Shown here piece by piece: positions 34,101-47,820 of a stretch of 64,000 nucleotides of DNA. The stretch is from Undaria pinnatifida. Taxonomy: Eukaryota; Sar; Phaeophyceae; Laminariales; Alariaceae. The stretch covers positions 7,054,296 through 7,118,295 of the forward strand of contig JABAKD010000028.1 in NCBI GenBank assembly GCA_012845835.1, read 5' to 3'. The notes under the pieces were generated by a model. It ran no database searches. It was given only the letters and a program-made list of their open reading frames with translations, and was not told the DNA's origin. Made by a program: the position numbers and the translations under genes. Positions within the stretch are counted from its first letter, which is position 1, and each line of letters opens with the position of its first letter.

Positions 34101-37100
34101 ATTAAGTAAGGTATTGAGCGGCGTACCTTAGATACGTCAAGTCTTAGGTAAGGTATCGAGGTCGTGCCCAGCGAATACCTATACCGTGGTAGTTTTGTCG
34201 ACGGGAATACCCGATACCCGGCTAAATGTCGGATTGCGTACCTAGCGTACCTGAAATTTAGGTAGTTTTTGTTCAAGCCGCCCATGTCTGGCCTAACAGT
34301 TAGGGAAGGTGTCGAGCTCCTACCTAACATATATATGAAGTGTCGGGTACGGGGTACGTACCCGAGTATTTTACCATGTTGTATTTATCACAGAATATGT
34401 AATATGTATAAGTGAGTGCGCCGGTTGCACCGACCGTTGCATCGTTACGCTGCAGTTTGTACGTCAGCACTACCGTACGTACTTGAGCTATTGCCGTACA
34501 GCAGTGGTGTACCTGTTTTCCCTTTTTAGGACCCCTCCGGTTTAACAGTTTCCGGGAGATCGTATCAGGTAAATCGGCTTGTCATGAAACAAAACAAAAA
34601 CAGTTGGACTTGGTGCTTGTGGGATCATATGTATATGTATGATTTTTATTTTTCTTCTGATTCTTGTTCGGACACATCTCTTCGTGCTCGCACCTTCATC
34701 CGAAACGGTAGGGGGGGTGGGCACAATCCGACCGTTGGGGACACGTTGCCGGAGGTTTGGGCGCGATCCGTGCAGTGTGTCGCGCGTGGCAAGCCTTTTA
34801 AACCTTTTGGCCGTGGGCAAGGATAAGGCAAACCCCTGGGTTTCCATAACATAGAGCATCGTTCGCGCGTGCAAATTAGAATTTATGGTATTATGCCCTT
34901 TACGCGCGCACCAGGTCCAGAGTTGAGAGTAACATTCGGTCTGTTGTTTGCCCTCTCATGAACACAGCCATGAACACAGCCAGCACGCTGAGAGCACAAC
35001 AACGTTAAAAAAACTGCCGCCCAGCACCACCACCAGCAGGTAACACCGTGCGTGTGTGGCACATCCATCTACGCCGTACTGCGGTGGCTAGTTGATTTCC
35101 TCGGGGCCTGCTTCGAATATGTGGCTGGCGAAAGTCGGTTGGATGCTTGTGCTTTGTGCGTTCTCCGCGAGCAACGCGCGCTGCACGCGCGATGAGCCCT
35201 CGTCCGAGCGGGTTGGTGGCGTTGGACTTGGCCAAAATCCGCCAAAGCGGCGCTGCTCGTGGCGTTGCACTCAGCCGAGAGCCGCGAAAGCTACAGCAAG
35301 CGTAGCGGTTGTTGGGAAAATGCCATCGATACCGCACGCTGCTGCCATCGGCCATCGTATGTTACGCGCGGATGGCGGGCGGGACTAGGAATGTGCCACG
35401 CTCACTTGCGGCGGGAAGCAACAGTGATAGCAGCCGAACCGGCGTCGGCGTTGTTGTAGGATACTGCTGTGCGGTTCCTGGTATCGGTGTGTGCGTTTGT
35501 TTTTGTGGTGGGATGAGCGGTGCGATGGGTTCCCAAACGTTTTCGACTGAGCAATTCAACTGACGCGATTGGTTGAATCGGCGATTTTTTTCGAGGGTAT
35601 GTGCGAGTCGGATCGCTCAATCAAAAACGTTTGATTCGAAGCTATTGTTGGACTGTGTAAGAAGCCCGATTTGGTCTTCAGTTGCAAAGGGTCTTTTTAG
35701 ACTGACGGATCCGATTGCGTAATAATGGCCTGCGATCGAGGATTTCGTCGCGAGTCATCTTTGCACGCTGTGTGCGACACTCCGATGGCGCGTGTTACGG
35801 GGTGTGTTTATCCTCATGAAGGATATAGGTCCGCGACTCCCCTTTTAGAGCTATCATTTTATTAGCTAGTACCAGGGTTAACCGGTTGATACAAAAACGT
35901 GCCATCTTGGATGTTTTAATCAATCTGAGAACGGAAAACTATAAACCCGGTATGTCATAATACCATGATAACTATATTTCTATACAATTACCTGGTGTGT
36001 TGAACCAGGGGTGTAGGCGTTGGCACAAGTTGCGACAAGTTACGACCGCTTCGAGTATGGACATCATGATATTCTGACAGTGAGTTACCGCCGTACTATT
36101 TTCATGTGTCAATATTTCACCTCGCATTTTCATTGACTCTGACTGCTGTACTGGTAGTGTCGATTGGTTTATGTTTCCCTACAACTCGTTAATGCTACCG
36201 GTACCTGGTTCACATTCTCTATTCAACTTCGGCGGATTCAGAGAAGAGCACTTGCTGTATATAACAGTTCAAGCAGAGTCCCACCCCCCTCTCCCCCGCC
36301 TATACTACCCTCAAAGAAATTTGACGGGTACAAGACAGAAGCAAAAATAAATAATAGAAGAAAGGGAAAGGCAAGCGCTAAGAACTAGGGTGAAAGAAGG
36401 GAAGCACTTGGAAATGTACGGGGGGTTGAGGGAAGATGTTAGAATGAAAGCGTATCTGCACGGCCCAATGGACTACGCGAAAAAGCTGAAACCGCGATTT
36501 CGTGTAGGGGACCTGGACCTACCAGAAAGAAGAAAGGGATGTACCAGTAGTCGGTAGGAGGAGGACGTGGCTACCAATATGTGCCCGTGTGGCACAACGA
36601 TAGAGAGTAGGACTCGCATTGTAGAAGAATGTGAAATATGCAAGGAGGAACGGGATGCGTTAGAGGAGATAAGAAAACTTGACGTATGTGATATGGAAGA
36701 GCTTGGTAGACTAGAGAGTAACGAGAGAACGATCGCTATCCTGGGAGGTAGATGGTGGCCGCAGAAGGCGAAACAGGACGGAGATAGGATAAGCAAACAA
36801 TATCTATGTAGTACAAGGGCTCTGCTCTGACGCCGCCCGCTACGCTCGCGCAAGGCAAGGAAGAACACAACTAAAAACATGTGAAGGGAGCAAAAAGAAG
36901 AGGCCCATGATTTGGTTCGAACAGCGATTTGATAAAGCCAAGAGCTGCTCAGAGCAAATTGCCCTGTTGTGCCCAGCTGTGCTGTGTGCTTTTGTTACCG
37001 GTGTTACGTTCTGGTCGGCAGTACGGGGGAAATTTGCGTGGGGGAAAAAACAGGGGGCCGTGAAAAATCAAATACATGCAGAAGAAGAAAGAAAAAAACA

Positions 37101-38483
37101 AAAGTAGTACACAATAACACGTATAATACCTGGTGCCGCTCTATGTTCGAAAGAAAGCACACAGCGCAGCAAATTGCCCTGATTGTGCTCAGCTGTGCTG
37201 TGTGCTTTTGTTGCCGGTGTTACGTTCTGATCGACAGTACGGGGGTAATTTGCGTGGGGGTAAAAACAGGGGGAGCTTGAGAGGTAAAAAACATGTAGAA
37301 AAAGAGAAGAAGAAAACTAGTACACAACAAAACGTATTAAACCTGGTACTGCTCTATGTTCGCAAGAAAGCACACAGCGAGTTGTTGATTGGCTTTATGC
37401 ACGAAGACGGAGTAACAAACAATGAGGGACAAAAAGACGAAGAAAGTGCTAAAACGGAAGTTGAAAAAGTGTAGAAATCAAAGAAAAGGTGGAAAGGTCC
37501 AGGAAGTAATAGAAGGCGGTGTTAAGATGGGAAGTTGGGAGAGGCGAGGGCGGCGCCAACCGAGGCTGCGCAGGGCAAAAATTGAAAAAGTGAACATGAA
37601 ACATGAAATGTAGGCAAGATGTGAAGCACCAGATAGTTCACAACGAATATCAATGCCAACGGAAACCAAGGCAGATTCGTCGAGATTTAACTCCAGCACT
37701 TTGGTATAGGGCACAAATAACAAGAAATCTCAAGAAGATGGTTGTACGCCGTTGACAACGACTGACGCCTACGACGAACCAAACTCCATCGGCACCACGA
37801 CCGTGGCACGCTCGACCTACATATGGATCCACCAGGACGTCCGCTCGATCCATCAGAACGTCTACGACCTCCTACCGACTTAGACTGCTTCGATGGGGAA
37901 CAGCGGTAGATGGATGTCATAGTAGCTACTTACATCTATCACTAAATATTAACGTGCGTAGAGCAACCGGCCGGGAATAGATACGCGTAGAGGTAATAAC
38001 CAAGTGCCTGGCAGAAACTGGAGAAATAAGGCGAAAACCGTGGCTGGGTCGCTAGACACGAACATACCCAACGAAACGCAGCGAAACGCTCACCCTTAAT
38101 TGGAAAGAAACAGGACAAACAAAGGGAGAGTTCGATGGAACCCCCGCTTGGTAATTGAAGAAAAAAATATTGAAGAAAAAAACGTCCGCCCGGCAATTGA
38201 ACAAGAACCAAAAATGCAATTGGTGGAAGGAAAACGTCCGTGAAGGCATGTAGATGAACGTTTCCGTGCAAACTCTCTGCAAAGGCATGCCACATGAAAG
38301 ACCTGAGGTGCAACCGAAGCGGAACGTAAAACCCCAAGAGATGCAAGGAGCTGACTAGCCTCCTGGCATAGTCTAGACACTAACAACACCAGGAAGGGTG
38401 ACTATGTGAAGACGCCGTTACTCAACATTCCTAAGGGAGCTCGTCGAACACCAGTCCTGGAGACAACCGTGGTTTAAACACAA

Positions 38484-38515
<32 letters not shown>

Positions 38516-38545
38516 ACTACTACTACTACTACTACTACTTACTAG

Positions 38546-38586
<41 letters not shown>

Positions 38587-38609
38587 ACTACTACTACTAC
38601 TACTACTAG

Positions 38610-38651
<42 letters not shown>

Positions 38652-38669
38652 CAGGTACTACTGCTACTG

Positions 38670-38733
<64 letters not shown>

Positions 38734-41700
38734 CAGGTACTACTGCTACTGCTACTGCTACTAGGAGCAAATTATAACAACACCAGGCGGAAGGGTGACT
38801 GTCGCAACCTCGCGTTGGATACCAATGCTGGGAAACGTCGTCGAACCCGGGTAGGCGACGGGAAACTGAGGGAGTGGGTTGGAAGAATGCATGAAGAAAA
38901 AAAAACAACGTAGAAAAGGAAAGACGCATCTCGTCAAACACACACGCAAATCCCAGGGAAACGTCAGTTCTAGATACGACAACGCTATTAACCCCTTCAG
39001 AACCCCCAAACACCTCCCTTTACTAAATCCAAGTAACTTTGTCCCCCAAAACGGGCTTCCAGTTGTAAAGGAGTTAACAGAAGTTCACGCGACTCCCCGC
39101 CGAAAAAAAAAAAAAAAAACGTGGAAGAGGAAAAACACATCTCCTTAAACACACAGGCAAATCCCAGGGATACGTCAGTTGTCGATGCTACGCGGCTATT
39201 AACAGAAGTACACGCAACTCCCCGAAACACAAAGACGCTAGTTCACGTCGTCCATTACCGGCAGCCGTCGCGAAACACGGACAGTGGTTTCGCAAAAGCA
39301 TGTAAGAAAAAACCAAAGGGGGAAAGGAAAGACGCGTCTATTGTAACATACGGATGGGCGAAACTGGCAAATCCCACGTACACGCCAATCGTACAAACGA
39401 TGGCGGGTTTTACACAAAACGCACACTATGCAAGGACTTGCGACAAGGACACATAATAATTCCAAGCGTGCAAGACGTGAGATACCATTTACACCTACAT
39501 TTATGCGGACACATGACTATGGCACCCCCCGTTACACGACAACCTTAAGCAAGCACGTTGATGCGCGGTGGTCGGCGCGAAACTGAAGCGACTAGTGTCG
39601 CGAAAAACATGCCATAACAAATAATGTGTTGGTTTTTTTAACAGAAAAAACTCACCCACATAGTATATTACAAGTACCAACAACGCAGCTTACAAAGATG
39701 AGTATTGACCCGAAATTCGTCGAACTCACGGCTGACGTCCTTGAAATATTTTTATAAAATAATTATGGCACGACCCGGTATTACAACAACCCCAGGTAAC
39801 CTTGCCGCGCACGGGGACTAGGGACGAAACTGTGCGAGTGGGTTAGAAATATATACGCCACACGCAAAAACCTACGGGAAAGCCGTAGGACGCACCTACT
39901 AAACGACATACGTACGGGCGAAAATGCACCACATACGCACGGGCGAATATGGCAACGGCTACACACGTCAATCGTAGACCACACCGAGCTTTTGAGACGA
40001 CCACGCTCAGTAAAAGAAGTCGCAAGAACGACACACACGAATCCTAAGCGTGCAAGTCGTGAGCTACCGAAGTTGGTGTGCAACAAAATATTAAGTCAAA
40101 AGCATAAAACTCAACACCTCTACATGCCAAAGGGAGTTATAGGACGACATGTCATACAAGCATGGCGGTGGCTGCAAAACACGAAGCCGGATGGGCAGGA
40201 AGCCGATGACACGCTTCCTGGAAGGACTCGGGAATCTCTTCCCGGGTCTGAGCGACATTGAGAATTGAGCTTGAGGCCGCAGAAATCTCTTCGTCTATAC
40301 ACGAGACGAAGGCAAGGTTTCGGGACGATGGCGCGGCTTGGCTAAGCGCAGGAAACAGCGCTTCATGTGGATGGATTGACGAGTTCCTGAGAGATGGTTG
40401 TAAGCAGACAGCATAACAGAAGCGGTGGGATTTGATAGAACGGAGTGTTATGCGTTGTAACGTAGAGAAACATAGTGCAAGTAAGAGGGGAAGTACATAA
40501 TGTTGCATGTGCTTTGGTTGGGAGGAGGGGACAGTTGAACAGGTTAGTCTGAAGTAGCAACTGAAATGTTGATGTTGTTAACCAATTGTGCAGCAACGAA
40601 TTTGAGGTAACCGGCACGGGCGTGAGGATTGGTCATGAGTTCAAGGTAATGGTGAATAGAGGTATACGATGTAGGAGGAGCGTTTAGTATCTGTACAGGC
40701 TCGATGCCAACTCCGAAGGAAATGGCGTCGTCGAAAGAGAAACCTGAGTTGTTAAACGGATTGTGCAGGCGTTGAGCAATGTGCTGTAGGATGTTCTCGC
40801 GAACGGTAAAATGCCTTCCAGGGTAATGGAAAACTTTGCGTGCAATGCATCGAAGCAGGCAAGCTCCATCTCCTACTTCGTTAACAATTGTCCAGTTGTA
40901 GTTTGATGGAGGTGGCGGAGGTGGAGGACGAGGTAGTGGGCGGCGGCGGTGGAGCAGGGAGTTGAGGAGGGGGAAGAGAAGAATGAGCCGGGATGGAGTT
41001 GCCAGTAGCGGCTTCAATGAAGGGAGGATATGCAACGTCAGGAGCATGTGGCACACTGTTAGCAATATGTGAAGGTGGCACAAGGCACATGATGGAGTGT
41101 CTGTTCTTTATTCGGCTAAGGGCAACATACAACTGGCCATGGGCAAAAATATCATTTCGCAAATCAAGACCAATGCGAGAGAGAGTTTTGACCTTGAGAT
41201 TTGTTAATTGTCAGGGAGTAGGCGAGGCGGAGGGGAAACTGGACACGACTGAATTTGATACCTTGACGACCGACTTGGGCGTGGAAGTTAATTCGTGGCG
41301 CGAGGACGATAGGTCGATGAGGGGTGAGGAGCTGAACCTGGATAACACGAGACACGAGAATTCGGAGAAAATCCCAACTAAACACCTTTCTGACCGTTAA
41401 CGAGACCCTCCCCGAAGTTTAAGTTTGTCGTGAGCATGGCGAGGTCGTTCGTGCGAAGAACTAGTGCGTGAGGGGGAACGCCTTGAGCGTCGAGAAGATT
41501 GAGTTGTTCGGGTGCGGTAAATGCGGTGTAGGGGTTGGACTCGTCGCTTGTAAGAGAATCTGAGCTGAAGAAAGAGTTGGCGTTTTCAGATCGTGTTTCG
41601 GCAATGTTCATGTTGGCGGCGTCTATGGCCGTGTTGGTAGTGGCAAGTATAGCACGATCATGCATAAGTTGTGTGTCTTCGTTCAAGTCAGGGTAGACGA

Positions 41701-44700
41701 AGTATAGCACTATCATGCATAAGTTGTGTGTGTCTTCGTTCAAGTCAGGGTAGACGAAGTTGATGAGGTCTTCAAAATTCGTGGTATATTTAAGTGTGAA
41801 GCGGTCAGTTGTAGATTTATCGCTGGAGTTGGAGAGTGCAACCATATCACCGTTGGACATGTGGATAGTAGGCTGCCTGTTTCACCCACGGCGCGTACGA
41901 AGGAGGCATAGTGCTTGTCCTCTTTATCACGTTGCGACGCAGTTGTTAATAGATGCAGACGAGTAATGCTCGCCCACAGGAAGCTGGAAATGACGGTGGC
42001 CTCGACGGTGTCGGATGCGGAACCATATTTGACAACAGGGCCAACTTGCCTCCAATCTCCACTAAACAAAATAGTTTTACCACCAAAGAGCAAATTGGTA
42101 TTTAAAAGATCTTGCAAGGTTTTGTTCAACGCTTCGACGCAGTACTTGCGTGCCATGGGGAGTTTGTCCCAGATGATGAGGACACAGTTGCGGATATGTC
42201 CCGCGCGTTGCGATTCACCACGAATATTGCACAAAGCTCCAGGCACAATGTTGTCGTCAAGTGGCAATTTGAACATGGAGTGAGCTGTCCAGCCACCTAG
42301 TAGTTGGAGCGCCGCAATTCCAGTCGAAGTGACCGTTAGGACGACTCGCCCATTCCCACGCAAACGTGCTGCTATGACCTTCTCGGTGAAAGTTTTTCCA
42401 GTTCCGGCGGGACTGTCAGCCATGTATGCGCCTGGTCTGTTTGAAGTAACGGAGTCGATTATGGTGGGAGTATATTGCACGCTGCTCTTGAGTGAGAAGG
42501 CCTTGGTTCTCGTCGGCGAACGCCGTTTGTTCACGCCGATCGAAGGCGCCCCTGGTACGTTCAAGTTCTGTCAAGTGGTGGATAGCGGGAGGAAGGTTGG
42601 CCTGTTTGTTATCTTTTCCATGAAGCTGCAATTTTAGGTCTATTTGGCGTAAGGCTTCAGCGACTGCCTGCACTCTGGTCATGGACTCACGTAAGTCTTC
42701 AATTAGGTCATCTTGGAAGTCGTGCCATAACTTGGGGGCCGGGCCGCCATCTAGTGTGAGTGTCACCAATAAGCCTCGGAGTAAATTAGCCGTTTGGAAA
42801 ATAACAGCTTCTTGCATGCAGATGAAGTATTCTTCATCGCCTGTGACCGATCCCGAACGGCGTCGTGAAAGCTATGATGGACAATGGACGGACCAATATC
42901 GGGTTGTACAGTGCGCAATTCGGTGAAGGATCTTGCTGGGATCTTGTGAAGAAGGAGTCGCAGATAGAAGACATCGCCAACAGCTGGGCTTTTGAAATGG
43001 ATACGGCATACACGTTCTGTTGTTCTGGCAGAAACGATGTTACCGTATTGGTAAAGCCATTTACCGGTAGGAGCAGAAGACGGGTGGGGTCTTTTTTTTT
43101 TTTCGTGGTGATTATGTAGGTTTCGAAGTAGTCGAGGAGGGTACGGTCGTTGAAACAAGCCGCTATGGGCCTTTTAAGGCAATGCATAAGATCGGAGGCG
43201 GTGCTGTTTGCGATCGCAGCACGTTCTTCGGCGGAAGCTTCCGCGGGGTAAATTGCGTTGTTTTCTTGCTCAAGGTGGGCATGAACACGGGTAACTGACG
43301 GGTAACGGCTTTGAGTATCGAAGCCGAGCATTCTCCAAGTTGCTTCTGCAGCCGAAATATATCGCGTTGTACGGTACGTTTCAATTTCACTTTTAATACC
43401 GCTGATTTTGGCTTTCGCGAAGTCATCGCCTTTTCAATGTACTTGTAGAGGTATTTGGCACATGAAGCCGCAGTAACGGCATCAGTACACACATGGCAAT
43501 CGAGTATAAGAAGTAAATACGGATATGCAGGGGACGACCCATTGGTTGCCTACGGGGACATCAACCCAGCAACCGCCGACTTTGTTTCGCACTGTGGGAT
43601 TATCGCTATTTTTTTGTCCTACAATATTCCGCGCGTCCACTGCGTTCATTTAGCGTAGCTGTTGTTCTGAAAGGTTGCGGGTAGTGTTTGTTGCACGATT
43701 TAGTGTTAGTGTCCCTGGTAGTTTGCATGCACGGTGCATCAACATTGAGAGAGCCACACGGTTTGTGTATCATATATTTGAGGACCATCTCACGCAGCTT
43801 GCCTTTAGCGATGGACGCATTGGGTAACCGTGCCCATGCCCGAGAATCCATTTGGTTGAGGACGTCAGGACCTGCGTTTTTGAATTTGATAATGACATGG
43901 GCGTGGGGAAGCCCGCGTTTTTGGTACTTAACGACAGACATGTGAAAATCGTAAGGTTCAAACACCTTGCCGCTCTTGAGGTGAGGCATGAGCACACCAA
44001 GCTTGATTTTTGAAACTCTGCAGCAGAGGTCCGGACGGTCAGCAGCTTGTTGCCCTCGTAGGAGATTTTGTTCAATTTCAGGCCAAAGCGGGTTACAGGT
44101 CATCGTAATCATAAAGTGTGGTTTGCCTTTTCTGTTGACAACTGCAAGAGCGTCTTCTGTTGTCATGTTTACGCTTCGCAGGTGATCCATGAAACGAAAC
44201 AGGAAGCAGTTGACCAGGTTTTTCCGCGCGACTTGCTTCTGAAATAGAACGTGCCGTGGCCAACCGTTGCTGAAATGGTGCTCCTTCAATGAACGTTAGT
44301 TGGTTCTCTTCGAGTCGAGACAGATTGTCCGTAATCCACTCCTGGGCAATACGGCTATTTCTTTGAAAGACACGTTCAGAAAGCATGCGTTGTCTGCAGT
44401 AGAAAGAGAGAGAAACGTGGGCATTGCCTGCGATATTCGTAGTCCGAGACTTTTTGGGTGGGTTCTCAAGCATATGGCCAGGACTCCACCCAGCTTCACC
44501 GTGCATAAAAAGCAGAGGATACTGGAGGCTCTCGTATGCGGGCGACCAAAGAAGGAGGAATCGAGGTCGGGAGTCCGGACTATCCTTGGGGTATGTGATG
44601 ACGGCACGCTTGGTAACGTCTTCTTCACCTGATGTATGAAGGATAGCGGCGATTGGGGGGGAAACTTCTTCACCCAAAATATTACCGTCGTTGACTCTGC

Positions 44701-47700
44701 TAGCTTCCGCAAATGAGATAAAGGCGGGTTCGGAACTAACAGCATTGGAATTAATCAAGTCGTCGACACGAGCACGATATTGCTCAGCCCATGAAATATT
44801 TTCTCGCACGTGATTGCGCGACGTTTCCGCAATACTAAGGTCGATGCCTCGATGTTGGGTCTGGTCCACAAACTCTGAGTCGTAGATGTAAAATTTTGCG
44901 CTATTTGAAACATTCAAGGAGTCGTATTTTTCTTGAAGGTCGAAGATGCGATGGTAGGCTTTCCCATGTAGAGTGAGCATTGGTGGAGGTTTAGGATTTT
45001 GTCCAAGTTCTACGTTCGCAACCACCGGCGCCTAGCGCTGTGAAGGAGAACAGGCCGCTGTATTTACGTTGGTAGGCGCTAAATCCTTCGGAATTGAAGA
45101 AACGCCAAATGTAATCGCTTACAGGGCGAAGACGTGGAATTGCTGCGGCGCCAGATTTTGCAACAGTTTAGGGACCTTTCTTCCCACCAAAGTTGCGAGC
45201 CACAATGCTTGCACGTTAATTTTTTTGGGTCGTTCAAAAGAGGATACCTAAAGCAGAATGTTCGAAGGATGTGTAAATCAGGGGCGTTGAAATGGTAAAT
45301 GCCAAGATGGTGGCGAGAAGTTTGAGTGCGCAAACTAGAGAAATGGTAGCGATTAGCATTGAGTTCGTGCGAGGTGGAATTCGCAGCAGCCCTGCGTGTA
45401 ACGTTCAAGCTGTGGCGCCGAAGAGCGCGACGATGGCGAGCAATTTGACCCGTGTCAGGCGTGCGCCTGCTTGCCAAGATAGCACTGCGCAAATTTCGGT
45501 GTAGACGAGCCTGAACACGAGATTCTGTATTGTTGGTAATATCTGACATTGTTTGAAGATAGAGGGCTTTACGCTCGAAGAGGGTATATAACCCGGTCGT
45601 AAGGAATCGCACTCAGTACGCTTACCTTCAGAATTCGTCGCCGAAGTTCTCGGGGATAGAGGCGCACGCTAGCTTGGTTTCTTCCTCAGTGGAGGTGCCG
45701 AGTACTTTGCATCCCTCTTTCTTCGATATAATCTTCAGCAGCTGTGCACGACAGTTGAGGAAAAGTGGTAGATAGTCGGTAAGCCACATGTATTATAAAA
45801 AGTGAAAATACACTTCAGCTGTAAGATCGAATACTTTGTCGAATATATATATGACAACATGAAGCTTTCCATGTAGTTATGACAGCAAAATAAGTAGCTG
45901 GTAAACTATAATTTGGAAGGTTGATAAAATGTTAGCTCTGATAAACGGACGATAAACTCGATGAGATGGTGGAAAAGGCAGATGGTAAAGGTCGTGAATC
46001 ACGAAAACGCTACCTAGTAATGACATGCAATAAAGTAGCTCGTGAAGGCAGGCGATCTTCTTCTGAAGAAGACGGGCGATTACCTGCTCAATTCACCTCC
46101 CGCGCTGCACTACCACTGCGCCAAGCGCAATTTCGATAACGAGGTACGAGCTACTTTATTTATTGCATGTCATTACTAGGTAGCGTTTTCGTGATTTACG
46201 ACCTTTACCATGTGCCTTTTCCACCATCTCATCGAGTTTATCGTCCGTTTATCAGAGCTTACATTTTATCAACCTTCCAAATTATAGTTTACCAGCTACT
46301 TATTTCGCTGTCATAACTACATGGAAAGCTTCATGTTGTCATGTATATATTCGACAAATTATTCGATCTCGCAGCTGGAGTGTATTTTCACTTTTTATAA
46401 TACATGTGTGTGTGTGTTCTTCACATTAAACCGTTCTTCTACTCGTCGACATCCAGCACACCCAGTGTCCGTACTGATTCTTCACCCTAGAAAGATCAGC
46501 TCTGTGGTCACAAGCCACGACACAGAGATAATGCATCGTAATGCATTCGACAACGCAATGTCATGTGGCTTACCGACTATCTACCACTTTTCCTCAACTG
46601 TCGTGCACAGCTGCTGAAGATTATATCGAAGAAATAGGGATGCAAAGTACTCGGCACCTCCGCTGAGGAAGAAACCAAGCTAGCGTGCGCCTCTATCCCC
46701 GAGAACTTCGGCGACGAATTCTGAAGTTTAATTGAGGTTTACACGGGTCATATATACGTGTTTGTCCATGGCGAAAACGGATGTTGCTCACTAATGTTGG
46801 ACTGCTGGGCTTGCACGGGACATCTTCTCAAGTAAGGGAGGAGAAGAAGTTCCGAGGTTCCGAGCCCATGGCGGAGTTGTTCGTGGCTAACTGTGTATGG
46901 CTGACCAAACTACGTGGAATCGTTCCGGCTTGTGCTAAACCAGTGACCCGTACTTTTTTTTTTGTTTTCACCCCGTGATAACAACATACTCGCAGCGCAG
47001 TTGCGGCGCCACCCATATGCGACCGATGTTCCGGTTTGCTGCCGTGGTACCATGTATTTGCCATGATACTTGGTATTTAGTATTTAGTACCTCCGTTTAA
47101 ACACGCTGCTACAGCCGAGAGATGGAGGATTTCGTGGAAACGCTAACATGTACCAGTATGCGCCAATATCGACCCTATATTTATCGAACTCACAGCTGAC
47201 GTGTTTCGACATTTTTGATGGGCAGACGACAGAAAGCGGTATGCCGCCACCATCTTTGCGAGCTGAGTGTGACACTCCGATCGCGCGTGTTACGGGGTGT
47301 ACATACCCTCATGAAGTAGTATTGGCCGGTTGCTCCCCTTAAGTGCTACTATTAGCTACTACCAGGGTCACCAGATTGATAAAAAGACGTCCAGCCTTAA
47401 GTAGTACCAGGTACTCATTATGCGCACGGAAGCTGTAGATATCAGCCGCTTTGAGGGGGACATAATCTGACGGCTGCTGTGGAACCGACTACGGGTACAG
47501 TACGCACTTGGTATTCCGTAGTCTTGACTCCTTTAGACTGTCCAACCATTTTGGGGAAAAACTGCTTGGGATTTCGAGTTAGATGGACCGCAGTGCCATT
47601 GCAAAATGTTACGCACCTCCTTTATAGCTGCACGCTGTTGGGGGAGGATACTTGAAATTGGGTTGGGATGAGTTTTGGAGCGGTAAAAAGGCAAAGGTCG

Positions 47701-47788
47701 GGGTTGGCTTGCTGTTGGTCTGACGGTAGACTCACCCCTGCTGACGGTTGCACCGGGAGTTCCACCCTGAAAATAGCCCCGTTACTGC

Positions 47789-47820
<32 letters not shown>

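Larger units (their letters stand above)
40500..45620 (-). mobile_element. Decayed Helitron (Rep, Pif1-type helicase and OTU domain)
   Basis: Reading 45620 down to 40500, it encodes in order a Cys-rich N-terminus, a HUH-type Rep nuclease, a Pif1-family helicase and an OTU-type cysteine protease. This order, and the OTU, are characteristic of Helitron/Helentron proteins. The coding frame is broken at least seven times by frameshifts, so the copy is not functional. The exact ends (5' TC, 3' CTRR or Helentron-type) were not identified. It lies in the first intron region of the FYVE-START gene, in opposite orientation, and abuts a large inverted repeat at 45626. Confidence 0.85.
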
